Assembly: GCA_944358755.1 (NCBI GenBank)
Contig: CALVRY010000015.1
Coordinates: 1-15,973 of the forward strand
From: an uncultured Bacilli bacterium
GTDB taxonomy: Bacteria; Bacillota_I; Bacilli_A; RFN20; CAG-826
Direction of reading: 5' to 3'
Length of the DNA stretch: 15,973 bases
In this document: in pieces, positions 8,042-14,948 of the stretch
How positions within the stretch are numbered: the stretch's first letter is position 1
How the letters are laid out: every line of letters begins with the position of its first letter
The notes under the pieces: model-generated
What the model saw: the letters and a program-made list of their open reading frames with translations, nothing else
The model's database searches: none
What the model was told of the DNA's origin: nothing
Translations under genes and position numbers: made by a program

Positions 8042-8632
8042 CTACCATTTAAAATCTACATTTCTAGTTGCATTTATTAATTTAGCAAATCCCTTTGATT
8101 TCTTCATTAAAATTAACGTTAAAGGATAGCCAAAACACGTTATGCAAACAAATTCGCCTAAGAATACCCAACCAAACATGATCCAATACATTTCGTTTAA
8201 ATTCATGACATCCGATGTGCCTAAAGTAGATAAATAAATAGTAAAAGGTACGACAATCGCATTTATTACGCTTGGAAAAAGCGAAGAAATAAATAAATTT
8301 TTAAAAATCTTTGAGAAAAACACCATCATTAAGCAACTAATTAGGGTTGCTAGTGTTCCAAAAATCATGTCGAGCGGACCAACAGTTGAAACAGCATTTG
8401 CGATTAAACAACCTAGAGTAAGTCCTACTGTATACGTTGGGTTAAAAAATACCAATAAATTTAATGCTTCTGAGAAGCGAAATTGAGAAAATTCATAAGC
8501 AAGCGGCCCACAAGCCATGGTAACTACTGCATATAAACATGCAATAAGTCCATTTGTAGCGATGACACTTGTTGTGAAATTTCTTTTGAACCGAGTAAGT
8601 AGTTTACTCTCCTTAAAATTTTGATTTTCCAT
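8042..8632 (-). CDS. queT: QueT-family queuosine-precursor transporter
   Basis: A 196-residue integral membrane protein of the QueT family, the predicted substrate-binding (S) component for uptake of queuosine precursors such as preQ1, probably working with an energy-coupling (ECF) module encoded elsewhere. Family hallmarks are ALYAVVTMACGPLAYEFSQFRFSEAL (read here as residues about 30-56, with FRFSEAL the key motif), TVGLTLGCLIANAVS, and the GPLDMIFGTLATLIS stretch. About five hydrophobic segments are visible. The start is ATG 8632, nine nt from the strong GGAGG at 8642-8646; a TTG one codon earlier is less well spaced. It is the first gene of queT-tgt-queA. Its ribosome binding site forms one arm of a predicted pseudoknot, so its translation is probably controlled by a ligand. 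Confidence 0.9.
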   Translation of the reverse strand: MENQNFKESKLLTRFKRNFTTSVIATNGLIACLYAVVTMACGPLAYEFSQFRFSEALNLLVFFNPTYTVGLTLGCLIANAVSTVGPLDMIFGTLATLISCLMMVFFSKIFKNLFISSLFPSVINAIVVPFTIYLSTLGTSDVMNLNEMYWIMFGWVFLGEFVCITCFGYPLTLILMKKSKGFAKLINATRNVDFKW

Positions 8633-8640
8633 CAAGAAAA

Positions 8641-8694
8641 ACCTCCCCTGTTAAATTTTACGTGTGGTAAGTCATGGGTTAGACACACGAGTCG
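8641..8694 (-). promoter_or_regulatory. candidate preQ1-type riboswitch in the queT leader
   Basis: The transcript would begin near 8694, directly at this structure. Stem P1 pairs CGUGUG (8689-8684) with CACACG (8666-8661). The loop contains CCC (8678-8676), which can pair with the GGG(G) at 8648-8645 inside the Shine-Dalgarno AGGGGAGG. An A/U-rich linker (8660-8649) joins P1 to that arm. This is an H-type pseudoknot that hides the ribosome binding site of a queuosine-precursor transporter. U8683 just after the first P1 strand and C8667 just before the second occupy the places of the ligand-contacting U and C of preQ1-I riboswitches. The loop is longer than in canonical preQ1-I, and the preQ1-II accessory hairpin is missing. 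Class membership is therefore inference. Confidence 0.6.
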
Positions 8695-8700
8695 ATTAAG

Positions 8701-8729
8701 ATTATATATTGTTCAATCGTATTAAACAA
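8701..8729 (-). promoter_or_regulatory. promoter of the queT-tgt-queA operon
   Basis: A perfect -10 TATAAT (8701-8706), a 17-bp spacer and a weak -35 TTGTTT (8724-8729). It places the transcription start near 8694, immediately before the pseudoknot leader. Confidence 0.65.
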
Positions 8730-8762
8730 AGTTTTTATCGTATTTTTTGAGCTTTTTTATGC

Positions 8763-8861
8763 AAAAAAAGAAGAGACTCATTTTTTTACTCTTTTTTCTT
8801 CTTTAATTATTATTCTTCTTCGAGCATCTCTTCACATCGCGTTTAGATTATGAGTCTCTTC
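8763..8861 (-). terminator. intrinsic terminator of the small RNA
   Basis: A perfect 12-bp inverted repeat, GAAGAGACTCAT (8770-8781) and ATGAGTCTCTTC (8850-8861), is followed in the minus-strand RNA by seven uridines (8769-8763). The loop is long (68 nt). A nearer alternative 5' arm at 8822-8833 pairs with the same 3' arm over 10 bp with a two-base bulge. Confidence 0.6.
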
Positions 8862-8900
8862 AGTTCAGTTGATACTAGGTGTTCCTAATATCTTCCTCTG
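8763..8900 (-). ncRNA. predicted small RNA of about 135-140 nt, family unknown
   Basis: A complete transcription unit with no convincing reading frame. A near-consensus promoter (8906-8934) would start an RNA near 8900, and an intrinsic terminator ends it at 8763-8769. The 5' part folds into a perfect 9-bp hairpin, GAUAUUAGG-AACA-CCUAGUAUC (8892-8871), with one G-U pair. A purine-rich segment (GAAGAG, GAAGAAGAA) follows, then the terminator. The terminator 3' arm can pair with either of two upstream GAAGAGA-containing arms. I see no match to 6S RNA, SRP RNA, tmRNA, RNase P RNA or a T-box. It lies immediately upstream of the queT promoter. It could instead be a terminated leader of that operon. 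The longest frame noticed is five codons. Confidence 0.6.
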
Positions 8901-8905
8901 ATTAA

Positions 8906-8934
8906 TTTATACCATGGAAAAAATTAGTTGTCAA
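8906..8934 (-). promoter_or_regulatory. strong sigma-A promoter of the small RNA
   Basis: A consensus -35 TTGACA (8929-8934), a 17-bp spacer and the -10 TATAAA (8906-8911). It is the best promoter in the window. Confidence 0.75.
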
Positions 8935-8970
8935 ACATTTTTTAAAAATTTTTTACGAATTTTTGAAGTA

Positions 8971-9046
8971 AACGAAAGCAATTTCTGTAATTCATTTTAA
9001 ATTTCTTAGATTTTTTTAAAAATTCTTAGGAAATATTGCTTTCGTT
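8971..9046. repeat. inverted repeat, 12-bp arms
   Basis: AACGAAAGCAAT (8971-8982) and ATTGCTTTCGTT (9035-9046) are perfect complements, separated by 52 AT-rich bases. In the plus direction the second arm runs into TTTTA, like a weak terminator, but no plus-strand gene ends here. It lies 36 bp upstream of the -35 of the small-RNA promoter. Part of the arm recurs at 9057-9065 (AACGAAAG). Confidence 0.5.
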
Positions 9047-9625
9047 TTTAAATTTCAAACGAAAGTTTTGATATAAAAACACTAATTTTTAATAAGATTA
9101 TAGCCAGCTTTTACGTGAATATTTACGTTTTAATTTTCAAAATGAAATCTGATAAATTGTATTTTTACCTTAGATATATTTTCTTAATAATTTATTTTTA
9201 GCGAATTTCAAATACTTTAAAAAATTTTTTATTTTCTAATTTTACTGCCAAAGTAAAAATCAATTTCTAATTCTCCAAAGACTAAAATGAAAGTTGGTAA
9301 AATAAATTCCTAAAATTGGTAAAAATTAAATTCGTATTTTTGCTAAGTTTATAATACTTATTTTGGTTATTATTGTTCCTAAATTTAGCGCTTAATATTC
9401 CTCTATTAAAAATAGAAGCTAAGATTTGATTCTTTTTAATAGTTAATCTGAAGTCTTAAAATTACTAAAAATCCACTATTTATTAAAAATAGTTGAGATT
9501 TGCAGGGTTTTTAAAAAAATTTTCTTTTTAAATAACATAAATTAAAAGAAAAATAAATAATTTAATAAGCAAAAAATTTTTCGATTTTTATACAAATTTT
9601 TGATGTTAATTTTTCAATTCCATAA
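9047..9625. other. AT-rich intergenic stretch without a gene
   Basis: Very AT-rich, with frequent stops in all frames and no Shine-Dalgarno plus reading frame, tRNA, rRNA or CRISPR signature. Small hairpins are visible, for example TCTATT/AATAGA near 9401-9417 and ACTATTT/AAATAGT near 9474-9493. The only notable element is the 29-bp repeat at 9485-9513. It may be a decayed gene or a regulatory or spacer region. Confidence 0.5.
9485..9513. repeat. 29-bp dispersed repeat, copy 2
   Basis: The partner of 1741-1769, with a single mismatch and the same orientation. Flanking bases are not conserved, so the unit ends are well defined. This copy lies about 140 bp before the kinase gene and extends from a small hairpin on its left side. 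Confidence 0.6.
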
Positions 9626-9631
9626 TATAAT
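9626..9631 (+). promoter_or_regulatory. candidate -10 for the kinase gene
   Basis: A perfect TATAAT hexamer lies 26 nt before the ATG. A -35 is poor (TTGATG at 9600-9605 is spaced for an overlapping TAATAT at 9623-9628). The leader would be short and carry the AAAGGAG. Confidence 0.4.
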
Positions 9632-9656
9632 TAATTCAAAGGAGAACAATTCTATA

Positions 9657-10601
9657 ATGAAAAACAAAATAATTTATGTTTCCGGGGTTGTCAATTTCGA
9701 AACCATCATCGATGTTGACTCTTTCCCTATCTTCTATTGTCCTATCGAATATCCATTCTTTGGAGTTAATAGTGACATTAGCGGACAAGCTTACAATGTA
9801 GCAAAAGCATTAAAAACACTTGGTGGTAACGATGTCGTTTTATCAGGCCACGTTGGAAAAGATTTACTCGGCAAGGTTGTTGTCGATCAAATCAAAAAAT
9901 TAAAAATTGACACTTCTTCTATCCACGAAACTCTTGAATCAACACCAAACTCAGTTTCTTTAGTTGATAGAGATAATAATGTTAAAACCTATATGGATCT
10001 TAAAGAGATTCAAGAAATTCAAACTGAAGTAACTGAAAAAGAAGAAGAAAAGATTAAAGCAGCTGACATTGTTGTCATTACTAACTCAAATTTCAACAGA
10101 CCATTACTTAAAAAAGCTAAAGAACTCGGTAAGAAAGTCGCAACTGACGTACACATCATTGGAACAATTGATGATGAATATAATGCAGATTTTATGTCAA
10201 GCGACATTTTATTTTTGTCTAAAAAGGGTCTTGATAGAATCAATTATGAAGACTTCCTTATTTCAATTTATGAAAAATACCATAACGAAATTATCGTTTT
10301 AGGCGAAGGAAGAGAAGGCGCTATGATTCTTGATGCTAAAAAGCATGTAATTTATCATATTGACGCTATTACTTTAAGAGAAATCGTCAATACTGTTGGA
10401 AGTCGTGATGCTTTATTTAGTGCATTCATCCACTTCTATTTAAGAGGCGTCGATTCACTTGAAGCATTAGAGCTTAGTGAAGTCTTTACTTCCTATAAGA
10501 TTGGCGAAGCTGGCGGTAGCAATGGTTTCTTAACACAAAAAGAAGTTAAAGCTAAAGCTAAAGACATCGATTTCGACGTTTACAAAATCAAAGAATTTTA
10601 A
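9657..10601 (+). CDS. PfkB-family (ribokinase-like) carbohydrate/nucleoside kinase
   Basis: A 314-residue cytoplasmic kinase of the ribokinase superfamily that phosphorylates a sugar or nucleoside with ATP. The N-terminal family signature is SGQAYNVAKALKTLGG (42-57). The C-terminal ATP and catalytic region reads NTVGSRDALFSAF (245-257), with Asp251 as the predicted catalytic base. The usual sequence there is GAGD; here it is GSRD, so the anion-hole Ala-Gly pair is replaced while the Asp is kept. I start at ATG 9657, which follows AAAGGAG (9638-9644). An upstream in-frame ATG at 9603 lacks a ribosome binding site and adds residues foreign to the family. The gene stands alone and ends at a bidirectional terminator. 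The substrate cannot be told from the sequence. Confidence 0.85.
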   Translation: MKNKIIYVSGVVNFETIIDVDSFPIFYCPIEYPFFGVNSDISGQAYNVAKALKTLGGNDVVLSGHVGKDLLGKVVVDQIKKLKIDTSSIHETLESTPNSVSLVDRDNNVKTYMDLKEIQEIQTEVTEKEEEKIKAADIVVITNSNFNRPLLKKAKELGKKVATDVHIIGTIDDEYNADFMSSDILFLSKKGLDRINYEDFLISIYEKYHNEIIVLGEGREGAMILDAKKHVIYHIDAITLREIVNTVGSRDALFSAFIHFYLRGVDSLEALELSEVFTSYKIGEAGGSNGFLTQKEVKAKAKDIDFDVYKIKEF

Positions 10602-10622
10602 TTTGTTTTTCTAAAAATAATA

Positions 10623-10649
10623 AAAATCTCCGCAAATTGCGGAGATTTT
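10623..10649. terminator. bidirectional intrinsic terminator
   Basis: An 11-bp perfect stem, AAAATCTCCGC (10623-10633) and GCGGAGATTTT (10639-10649), has a five-base loop and T-rich runs on both sides. It separates the convergent kinase gene and ABC exporter operon and can stop both. Confidence 0.9.
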
Positions 10650-10667
10650 ATTTTGTTTAAGTATTTT

Positions 10668-12593
10668 TTATTCTAGTTCGAATGCGCCAGTATAGAGTTG
10701 ATAGTAGACACCTTTAAGCTTAATTAAGTCTTCGTGACTTCCTCTTTCAATAATGTGTCCATGGTCTAAAACCATAATAACATTACTGTTTTGAATGGTT
10801 GAAAGTCTATGTGCGATAACAAAAACTGTTCTTCCTTTCATTAAGTTGTCCATGCCACGAGTGACAATTGCTTCAGTTCTAGTATCAATTGATGAAGTCG
10901 CTTCATCAAGAATCATAACAGGAGCATTTGCAACTGCAGCTCTAGCAATTGATAAAAGTTGTCTTTGGCCTTGAGATAAGTTAGCACCATCATTTGTTAA
11001 GTAAGTATTATAACCTTGTGGAAGTCTAGTGATGAAGCTATCAGCATTTGCAAGTTTTGCAGCTGCAATACATTCTTCATCAGTTGCATCAAGTTTACCA
11101 TAACGAATGTTATCCATGATTGTGCCACTAAATAAGTTTGTATCTTGAAGAACCATTCCAAGAGATCTTCTTAAATCTTTCTTTCTAATCTTATTAATAT
11201 TGATGCCATCATATCTGATTTTCCCATCAGCTATGTCATAGAATCTATTAATTAAGTTAGTAATTGTTGTTTTACCTGCACCAGTTGCACCAACGAAAGC
11301 AACTTTTTGACCAGGTTTTGCATAAAGTGTGATGTTATGAAGAACAATCTTATTTGGATTATAACCAAAGTCGACATCAAACATTCTTATATCACCTTGA
11401 AGTAAAGTATATGTTACTGATTGATCAGCACTATGAGGATGTTTCCAAGCCCAAAGTGTTGCTTCCTTTTCAGGACATTCAACGATATTTCCGTTTTCAT
11501 CATATCTTCCTCTAACAAGAGTGACATAGCCTTCATCTGCTTCAGGTTCTTCATCAAATAAGGCGCAAATTCTTCTACTACCTGCTGCTGCTAAAGCAAC
11601 TGTATTGACTTGGTTAGCCATTTGAGAAGCGGCATTTGTAAATTGTCTAACAATAGGAAGGAATGAAACAATAATACCAACTGTAAATGGTGAAAAACCT
11701 CCCATTCCAGAGAAATTATTAATGCCATTTACAAAGAAGATTGTGCCGACAACTGCGACAAGAACATATAAGAGGTTACCAATATTTCCTAAAACTGGCA
11801 TCAAGATATTGGCATAGCTATTAGCTTTTGTTCCAGTTTTTCTGAAAATTTCAGTAATATTATGATATCCATCAATTGATTCTTGTTCGTGACAGAATGA
11901 TTTAATAACTTTTAACCCATTCATCATTTCTTCAACGTAACCTTCTTGTTTACCAATGTTAACTTGTTGGACAAGGAAGTTTTTAGAAGAGTGTCCACCA
12001 ATGTGCTTTGTAGCAAGAACCATTGCAACTCCAGCAACAATTGTGATTAAGAATAGCCAGACACTAAACATAATCATCATGACAATGACACTAACGAAAG
12101 TACAAATAAAGAATTCAACTTCACTTATTGAGTTAATGATAAGTTGACGAATGGTATCAACATCGTTGATATAAATTGACATAATGTCGCCTTTATCATT
12201 TTGATCAAAATAACGAACCGGTAAATCTTGCATGTGATTGAAGAGTTCTCTTCTTAAATCGTCCATATATTTTTGGCCAGCTACTGCGTTAATTTGTGAA
12301 TAAGTTAAACCTGCGACTGTTGAAATTACATAAGCTCCAACAAGAAGGCAGCCATTAAAGAGAATTTCATCCCAAAATTCCATTTTTAAAGCCAAGTTGT
12401 TGCCATTTATAACAATGTGGTTGATTGTATCGGTGATTAAATTTGTAACATTTTGAAGAACAATTGGCGCTGCAATATTTCCAAAAGCCGTAAATAAAAC
12501 ACAGATAAGCGAGCAAATAAATGCTGTTTTATGTAATGAAATAAAACCAAATATAATTCTAAATATTGGTGGAAGTTTCTTATTTTTAAGCAT
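10668..12593 (-). CDS. ABC exporter half-transporter, catalytically competent subunit
   Basis: A 641-residue fusion of a six-helix exporter domain (about 15-325) and an ATPase domain (about 400-641), of the multidrug/lipid exporter class. The ATPase keeps the consensus Walker A GATGAGKT (435-442), Walker B VMILDEA with catalytic Glu564, and the switch His595 in VIAHRLS. Its signature is LSQGQ (539-543) instead of LSGGQ. This fits pairing with the degenerate site of the neighbouring subunit. A linker of about 50 residues between the domains (351-403, with WAWKHPH) is typical of one Firmicutes subfamily. The start is ATG 12593, eight nt from GGAGGT (12601-12606). An in-frame TTG at 12608 overlaps that ribosome site. 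It overlaps the upstream exporter gene by eight bases, so the two are translationally coupled and presumably form a heterodimer. Confidence 0.93.
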   Translation of the reverse strand: MLKNKKLPPIFRIIFGFISLHKTAFICSLICVLFTAFGNIAAPIVLQNVTNLITDTINHIVINGNNLALKMEFWDEILFNGCLLVGAYVISTVAGLTYSQINAVAGQKYMDDLRRELFNHMQDLPVRYFDQNDKGDIMSIYINDVDTIRQLIINSISEVEFFICTFVSVIVMMIMFSVWLFLITIVAGVAMVLATKHIGGHSSKNFLVQQVNIGKQEGYVEEMMNGLKVIKSFCHEQESIDGYHNITEIFRKTGTKANSYANILMPVLGNIGNLLYVLVAVVGTIFFVNGINNFSGMGGFSPFTVGIIVSFLPIVRQFTNAASQMANQVNTVALAAAGSRRICALFDEEPEADEGYVTLVRGRYDENGNIVECPEKEATLWAWKHPHSADQSVTYTLLQGDIRMFDVDFGYNPNKIVLHNITLYAKPGQKVAFVGATGAGKTTITNLINRFYDIADGKIRYDGININKIRKKDLRRSLGMVLQDTNLFSGTIMDNIRYGKLDATDEECIAAAKLANADSFITRLPQGYNTYLTNDGANLSQGQRQLLSIARAAVANAPVMILDEATSSIDTRTEAIVTRGMDNLMKGRTVFVIAHRLSTIQNSNVIMVLDHGHIIERGSHEDLIKLKGVYYQLYTGAFELE

Positions 12594-14442
12594 TGTCACT
12601 ACCTCCAACTCTATTTTGCATATTATAAATCTCTTTATAAATCTTGTTAGATTTTAAGAGTTCTTCATGAGTGCCCATGCCATTCATTGTGCCATTATCC
12701 ATCACAAGAATTAGATCTGCATCTTGAACAGAAGAAATTCTTTGAGCGATGATAATTTTTGTTACATCAGGCAAGGTTTCTCTTAATCCTTTTCTAATAA
12801 AAGCATCAGTTTTAGTATCAACTGCACTAGTTGAATCATCAAGTATTAAGACTTTTGGTTTTTTAAGAATTGCTCTAGCGATACAAAGTCTTTGTTTTTG
12901 ACCACCACTAACATTGCTTCCGCCTTGTTGAATATAGGTATCGTATTTATCAGGGAAAGTTTGAATAAATGGATCGGCTTGAGCAATTTTACAAGCTTCA
13001 ACCATTTCTTCATCAGTTGCGTTCTTATTTCCCCATCTTAAATTGTCTTTAATAGTTCCACTAAATAAAACGTTCTTTTGTAAAACCATTGAAACATTAT
13101 TTCTCAAAGTTTCAAGATCATAATCCTTAACGTTTTTGCCACCTAAAATAACCTCTCCAGTTGTAGTGTCATAAAAACGCGAAACTAAGTTAACTAAAGT
13201 TGATTTTGATGAACCTGTGCCGCCAACAATACCAACCATTTCACCACTATTAATCTTTAAATTAATATTTGATAAAGCAAATTTTTGTGCATTTGCTTTA
13301 TATTTGAAGTTAACATCCTTGAATTCAATTGAGCCATCACCAACTTCATAAATTGGATTTTCAGGATTTTTGATTGTAGGTTCTTCTATCATTACTTCGT
13401 AAACTCTTCGCATAGAAGCGGTTGACATAGAAATCATAACGAAAACCATACTAATCATCATTAAACTCGATAAAATTTGAGCTCCATAAGTAATTAAAGA
13501 TGAAAGTTGGCCAACAGTTAATGAAGCAAAGCCAATAACAAGTTCACCATTTTCATTAGCGACCCAGCCAATTCCATCAAGAATCATATAAGATCCAATG
13601 AAGATTAAAAGAGCCATTGAAACATACATTGAAAACATCATGACAGGATTTGTTAAAGCCATAATTCTTTCGGCTTTTGTAAATCCAACTTTAATTTCAG
13701 CACTTCTATCTTTAAATTTAGCTTTTTCGTAGTCTTCACGGGCATAAGTTTTAACAACTCTAATACCTCTAACATTTTCTTCAATAGATTCATTTAAAGC
13801 ATCATATTTTTTGAAAACTTTAACGAAAATTGGCATAACTACATAAATTATTATTCCAAGAGCAATAACTAAAAGTGGAACAGTAATTGCATAAACCCAG
13901 CTGATTTCAGGAGATTGAATAACCGCCATAACAATTGAAAAAATTAACATTAAAGGTGCTCTTAATGCAATTCTTATCGACATCATATAAGACATTTGAA
14001 TGTAAAAAACATCGGTTGTTTGTCTTGTAACTAAAGATGAAACTGAGAATTTATCGATATTATTAAAAGAAAATTCAGTTGTCTTTTTAAATAAGTCTCT
14101 TCTTATATTAGTAGAAAAACCAATTGAGGCACGGGCTGAAAATCTACCAGCTGTAATACCACAAACAAGTGATGTGGCAGCAAGTGCCACTAAAATTGCA
14201 GCATAAATTAAGACAATGTTCATAATAGAAGCATCGCCAAGTTTTCCAGTTGAATAATCCCCCATTGTGTCGATTAAAAGCGACATAATAAAAGGAATTG
14301 TACATTCAATAAGTGTTTCAAGAACAATGAAAATAATTGCGATAAATGTTGGCTTTTTATATTCTCTAACCGCAGATAAAAAAGCTCTAATCATTTCACT
14401 GTACTTAAACTTTGGTGGATCAACATTTAAATCAACGCTCAT
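12586..14442 (-). CDS. ABC exporter half-transporter, degenerate-site subunit
   Basis: A 618-residue exporter half-transporter, with transmembrane domain about 30-340 and ATPase about 370-618. Walker A is GGTGSSKST (407-415) and the signature is consensus VSGGQ (511-515). The Walker B ends LILDD, so the catalytic Glu is Asp536. The switch His is Gln567 (IIAQRIS). These two changes mark the non-hydrolysing partner of heterodimeric exporters such as Thermotoga TM287/288, where the homologous subunit has the same Asp and Gln. Together with 10668-12593 it should form one transporter with one active and one regulatory ATP site. The start ATG 14442 overlaps the MarR stop (ATGA) and follows GGAGGT. 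The substrate is unknown; drugs, peptides or lipids are possible. Confidence 0.93.
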   Translation of the reverse strand: MSVDLNVDPPKFKYSEMIRAFLSAVREYKKPTFIAIIFIVLETLIECTIPFIMSLLIDTMGDYSTGKLGDASIMNIVLIYAAILVALAATSLVCGITAGRFSARASIGFSTNIRRDLFKKTTEFSFNNIDKFSVSSLVTRQTTDVFYIQMSYMMSIRIALRAPLMLIFSIVMAVIQSPEISWVYAITVPLLVIALGIIIYVVMPIFVKVFKKYDALNESIEENVRGIRVVKTYAREDYEKAKFKDRSAEIKVGFTKAERIMALTNPVMMFSMYVSMALLIFIGSYMILDGIGWVANENGELVIGFASLTVGQLSSLITYGAQILSSLMMISMVFVMISMSTASMRRVYEVMIEEPTIKNPENPIYEVGDGSIEFKDVNFKYKANAQKFALSNINLKINSGEMVGIVGGTGSSKSTLVNLVSRFYDTTTGEVILGGKNVKDYDLETLRNNVSMVLQKNVLFSGTIKDNLRWGNKNATDEEMVEACKIAQADPFIQTFPDKYDTYIQQGGSNVSGGQKQRLCIARAILKKPKVLILDDSTSAVDTKTDAFIRKGLRETLPDVTKIIIAQRISSVQDADLILVMDNGTMNGMGTHEELLKSNKIYKEIYNMQNRVGGSDNA

Positions 14443-14876
14443 AAATTAACCTCCATTTTCCCAGTTAGCTTTTCTAAAATTTTGACAAAGGCAACTCTTT
14501 CTTCCTCATTTAATTTAGAAAGTAATTCATCGCTTGCTTCATTTAAATAACCATCAACAAGAATAGTTAACTTCTCTCCTTTGTTGGTTAATTTTAAAGA
14601 TTTTTTCCTCGAATCTCCCTCAATTAAGGAAGTTCTAGTGATTAATGATTTACTTTCAAGGGATTGAAGTGAATCGCTCATCGAACTTTTAGAAGCCTTA
14701 AAGATTTTTTCTAAATCTTTTTGATAAACGTCGTGCCCTCTTAATGTAGCTTCTTTGATGACGGCTAAAATTGCACCTTGAAAACTAGTGATTCCAAATG
14801 AACTTACTTTTTCACTTACACCTTTTTTGATGTAATTTGAAATTGCTCTTAGCGACGTGCAAACAAAGTTCTCCAT
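14439..14876 (-). CDS. MarR-family transcriptional regulator
   Basis: A 145-residue winged helix-turn-helix regulator. Residues about 50-80 form the DNA-binding helices (DVYQKDLEKIFKASKSSMSD, with KSSMSDSLQSLESKSLI around the recognition helix). The wing is EGDSRKKSLKLTNKG, the family hallmark. Terminal helices form the dimer interface. It is first in a three-gene operon with both exporter subunits and overlaps the next start by four bases, a common arrangement for a local repressor of an efflux pump. An imperfect palindrome on its own -10 suggests autoregulation. Only a weak GGAA precedes the ATG at 14876, so expression may be low. The inducer is unknown. Confidence 0.93.
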   Translation of the reverse strand: MENFVCTSLRAISNYIKKGVSEKVSSFGITSFQGAILAVIKEATLRGHDVYQKDLEKIFKASKSSMSDSLQSLESKSLITRTSLIEGDSRKKSLKLTNKGEKLTILVDGYLNEASDELLSKLNEEERVAFVKILEKLTGKMEVNL

Positions 14877-14893
14877 AATTAGTTCGGTTCCGC

Positions 14894-14927
14894 ACTAATA
14901 TTTTAGTCATTTTAATTTATATGTAAA
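14894..14927 (-). promoter_or_regulatory. MarR-exporter operon promoter with operator-like palindrome
   Basis: The -35 is TTTACA (14922-14927) and the -10 is TAAAAT (14900-14905), with a 16-bp spacer. The sequence ACTAA-tatt-TTAGT (14894-14907) covers the -10 and is a natural candidate for the MarR dimer site. Confidence 0.55.
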
Positions 14928-14948
14928 GAGTTTTTTTCATATTTTTCA

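Noticed and set aside
8763..8900. T-box, 6S, SRP or tmRNA identity for the small RNA
   Set aside because: The conserved cores of these families are not seen in the sequence.
9029..9049. Second cre-like site in GCTTTCGTTT
   Set aside because: It fails several fixed positions of the cre consensus.
9047..9484. Replication origin in the AT-rich stretch
   Set aside because: No DnaA boxes (TTATCCACA-like) found, and no dnaA or dnaN nearby.
9600..9656. Upstream start for the kinase gene, adding 19 residues
   Set aside because: No ribosome binding site before it, and the AAAGGAG precedes the ATG at 9657, where the family homology begins.
12594..12608. TTG start five codons earlier for the exporter subunit
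   Set aside because: The TTG overlaps the GGAGGT that serves the ATG at 12593.
14439..14442. UGA read as tryptophan (Mycoplasma-type code)
   Set aside because: The MarR gene ends naturally at TGA, all Trp codons examined are TGG, and proteins have normal lengths.
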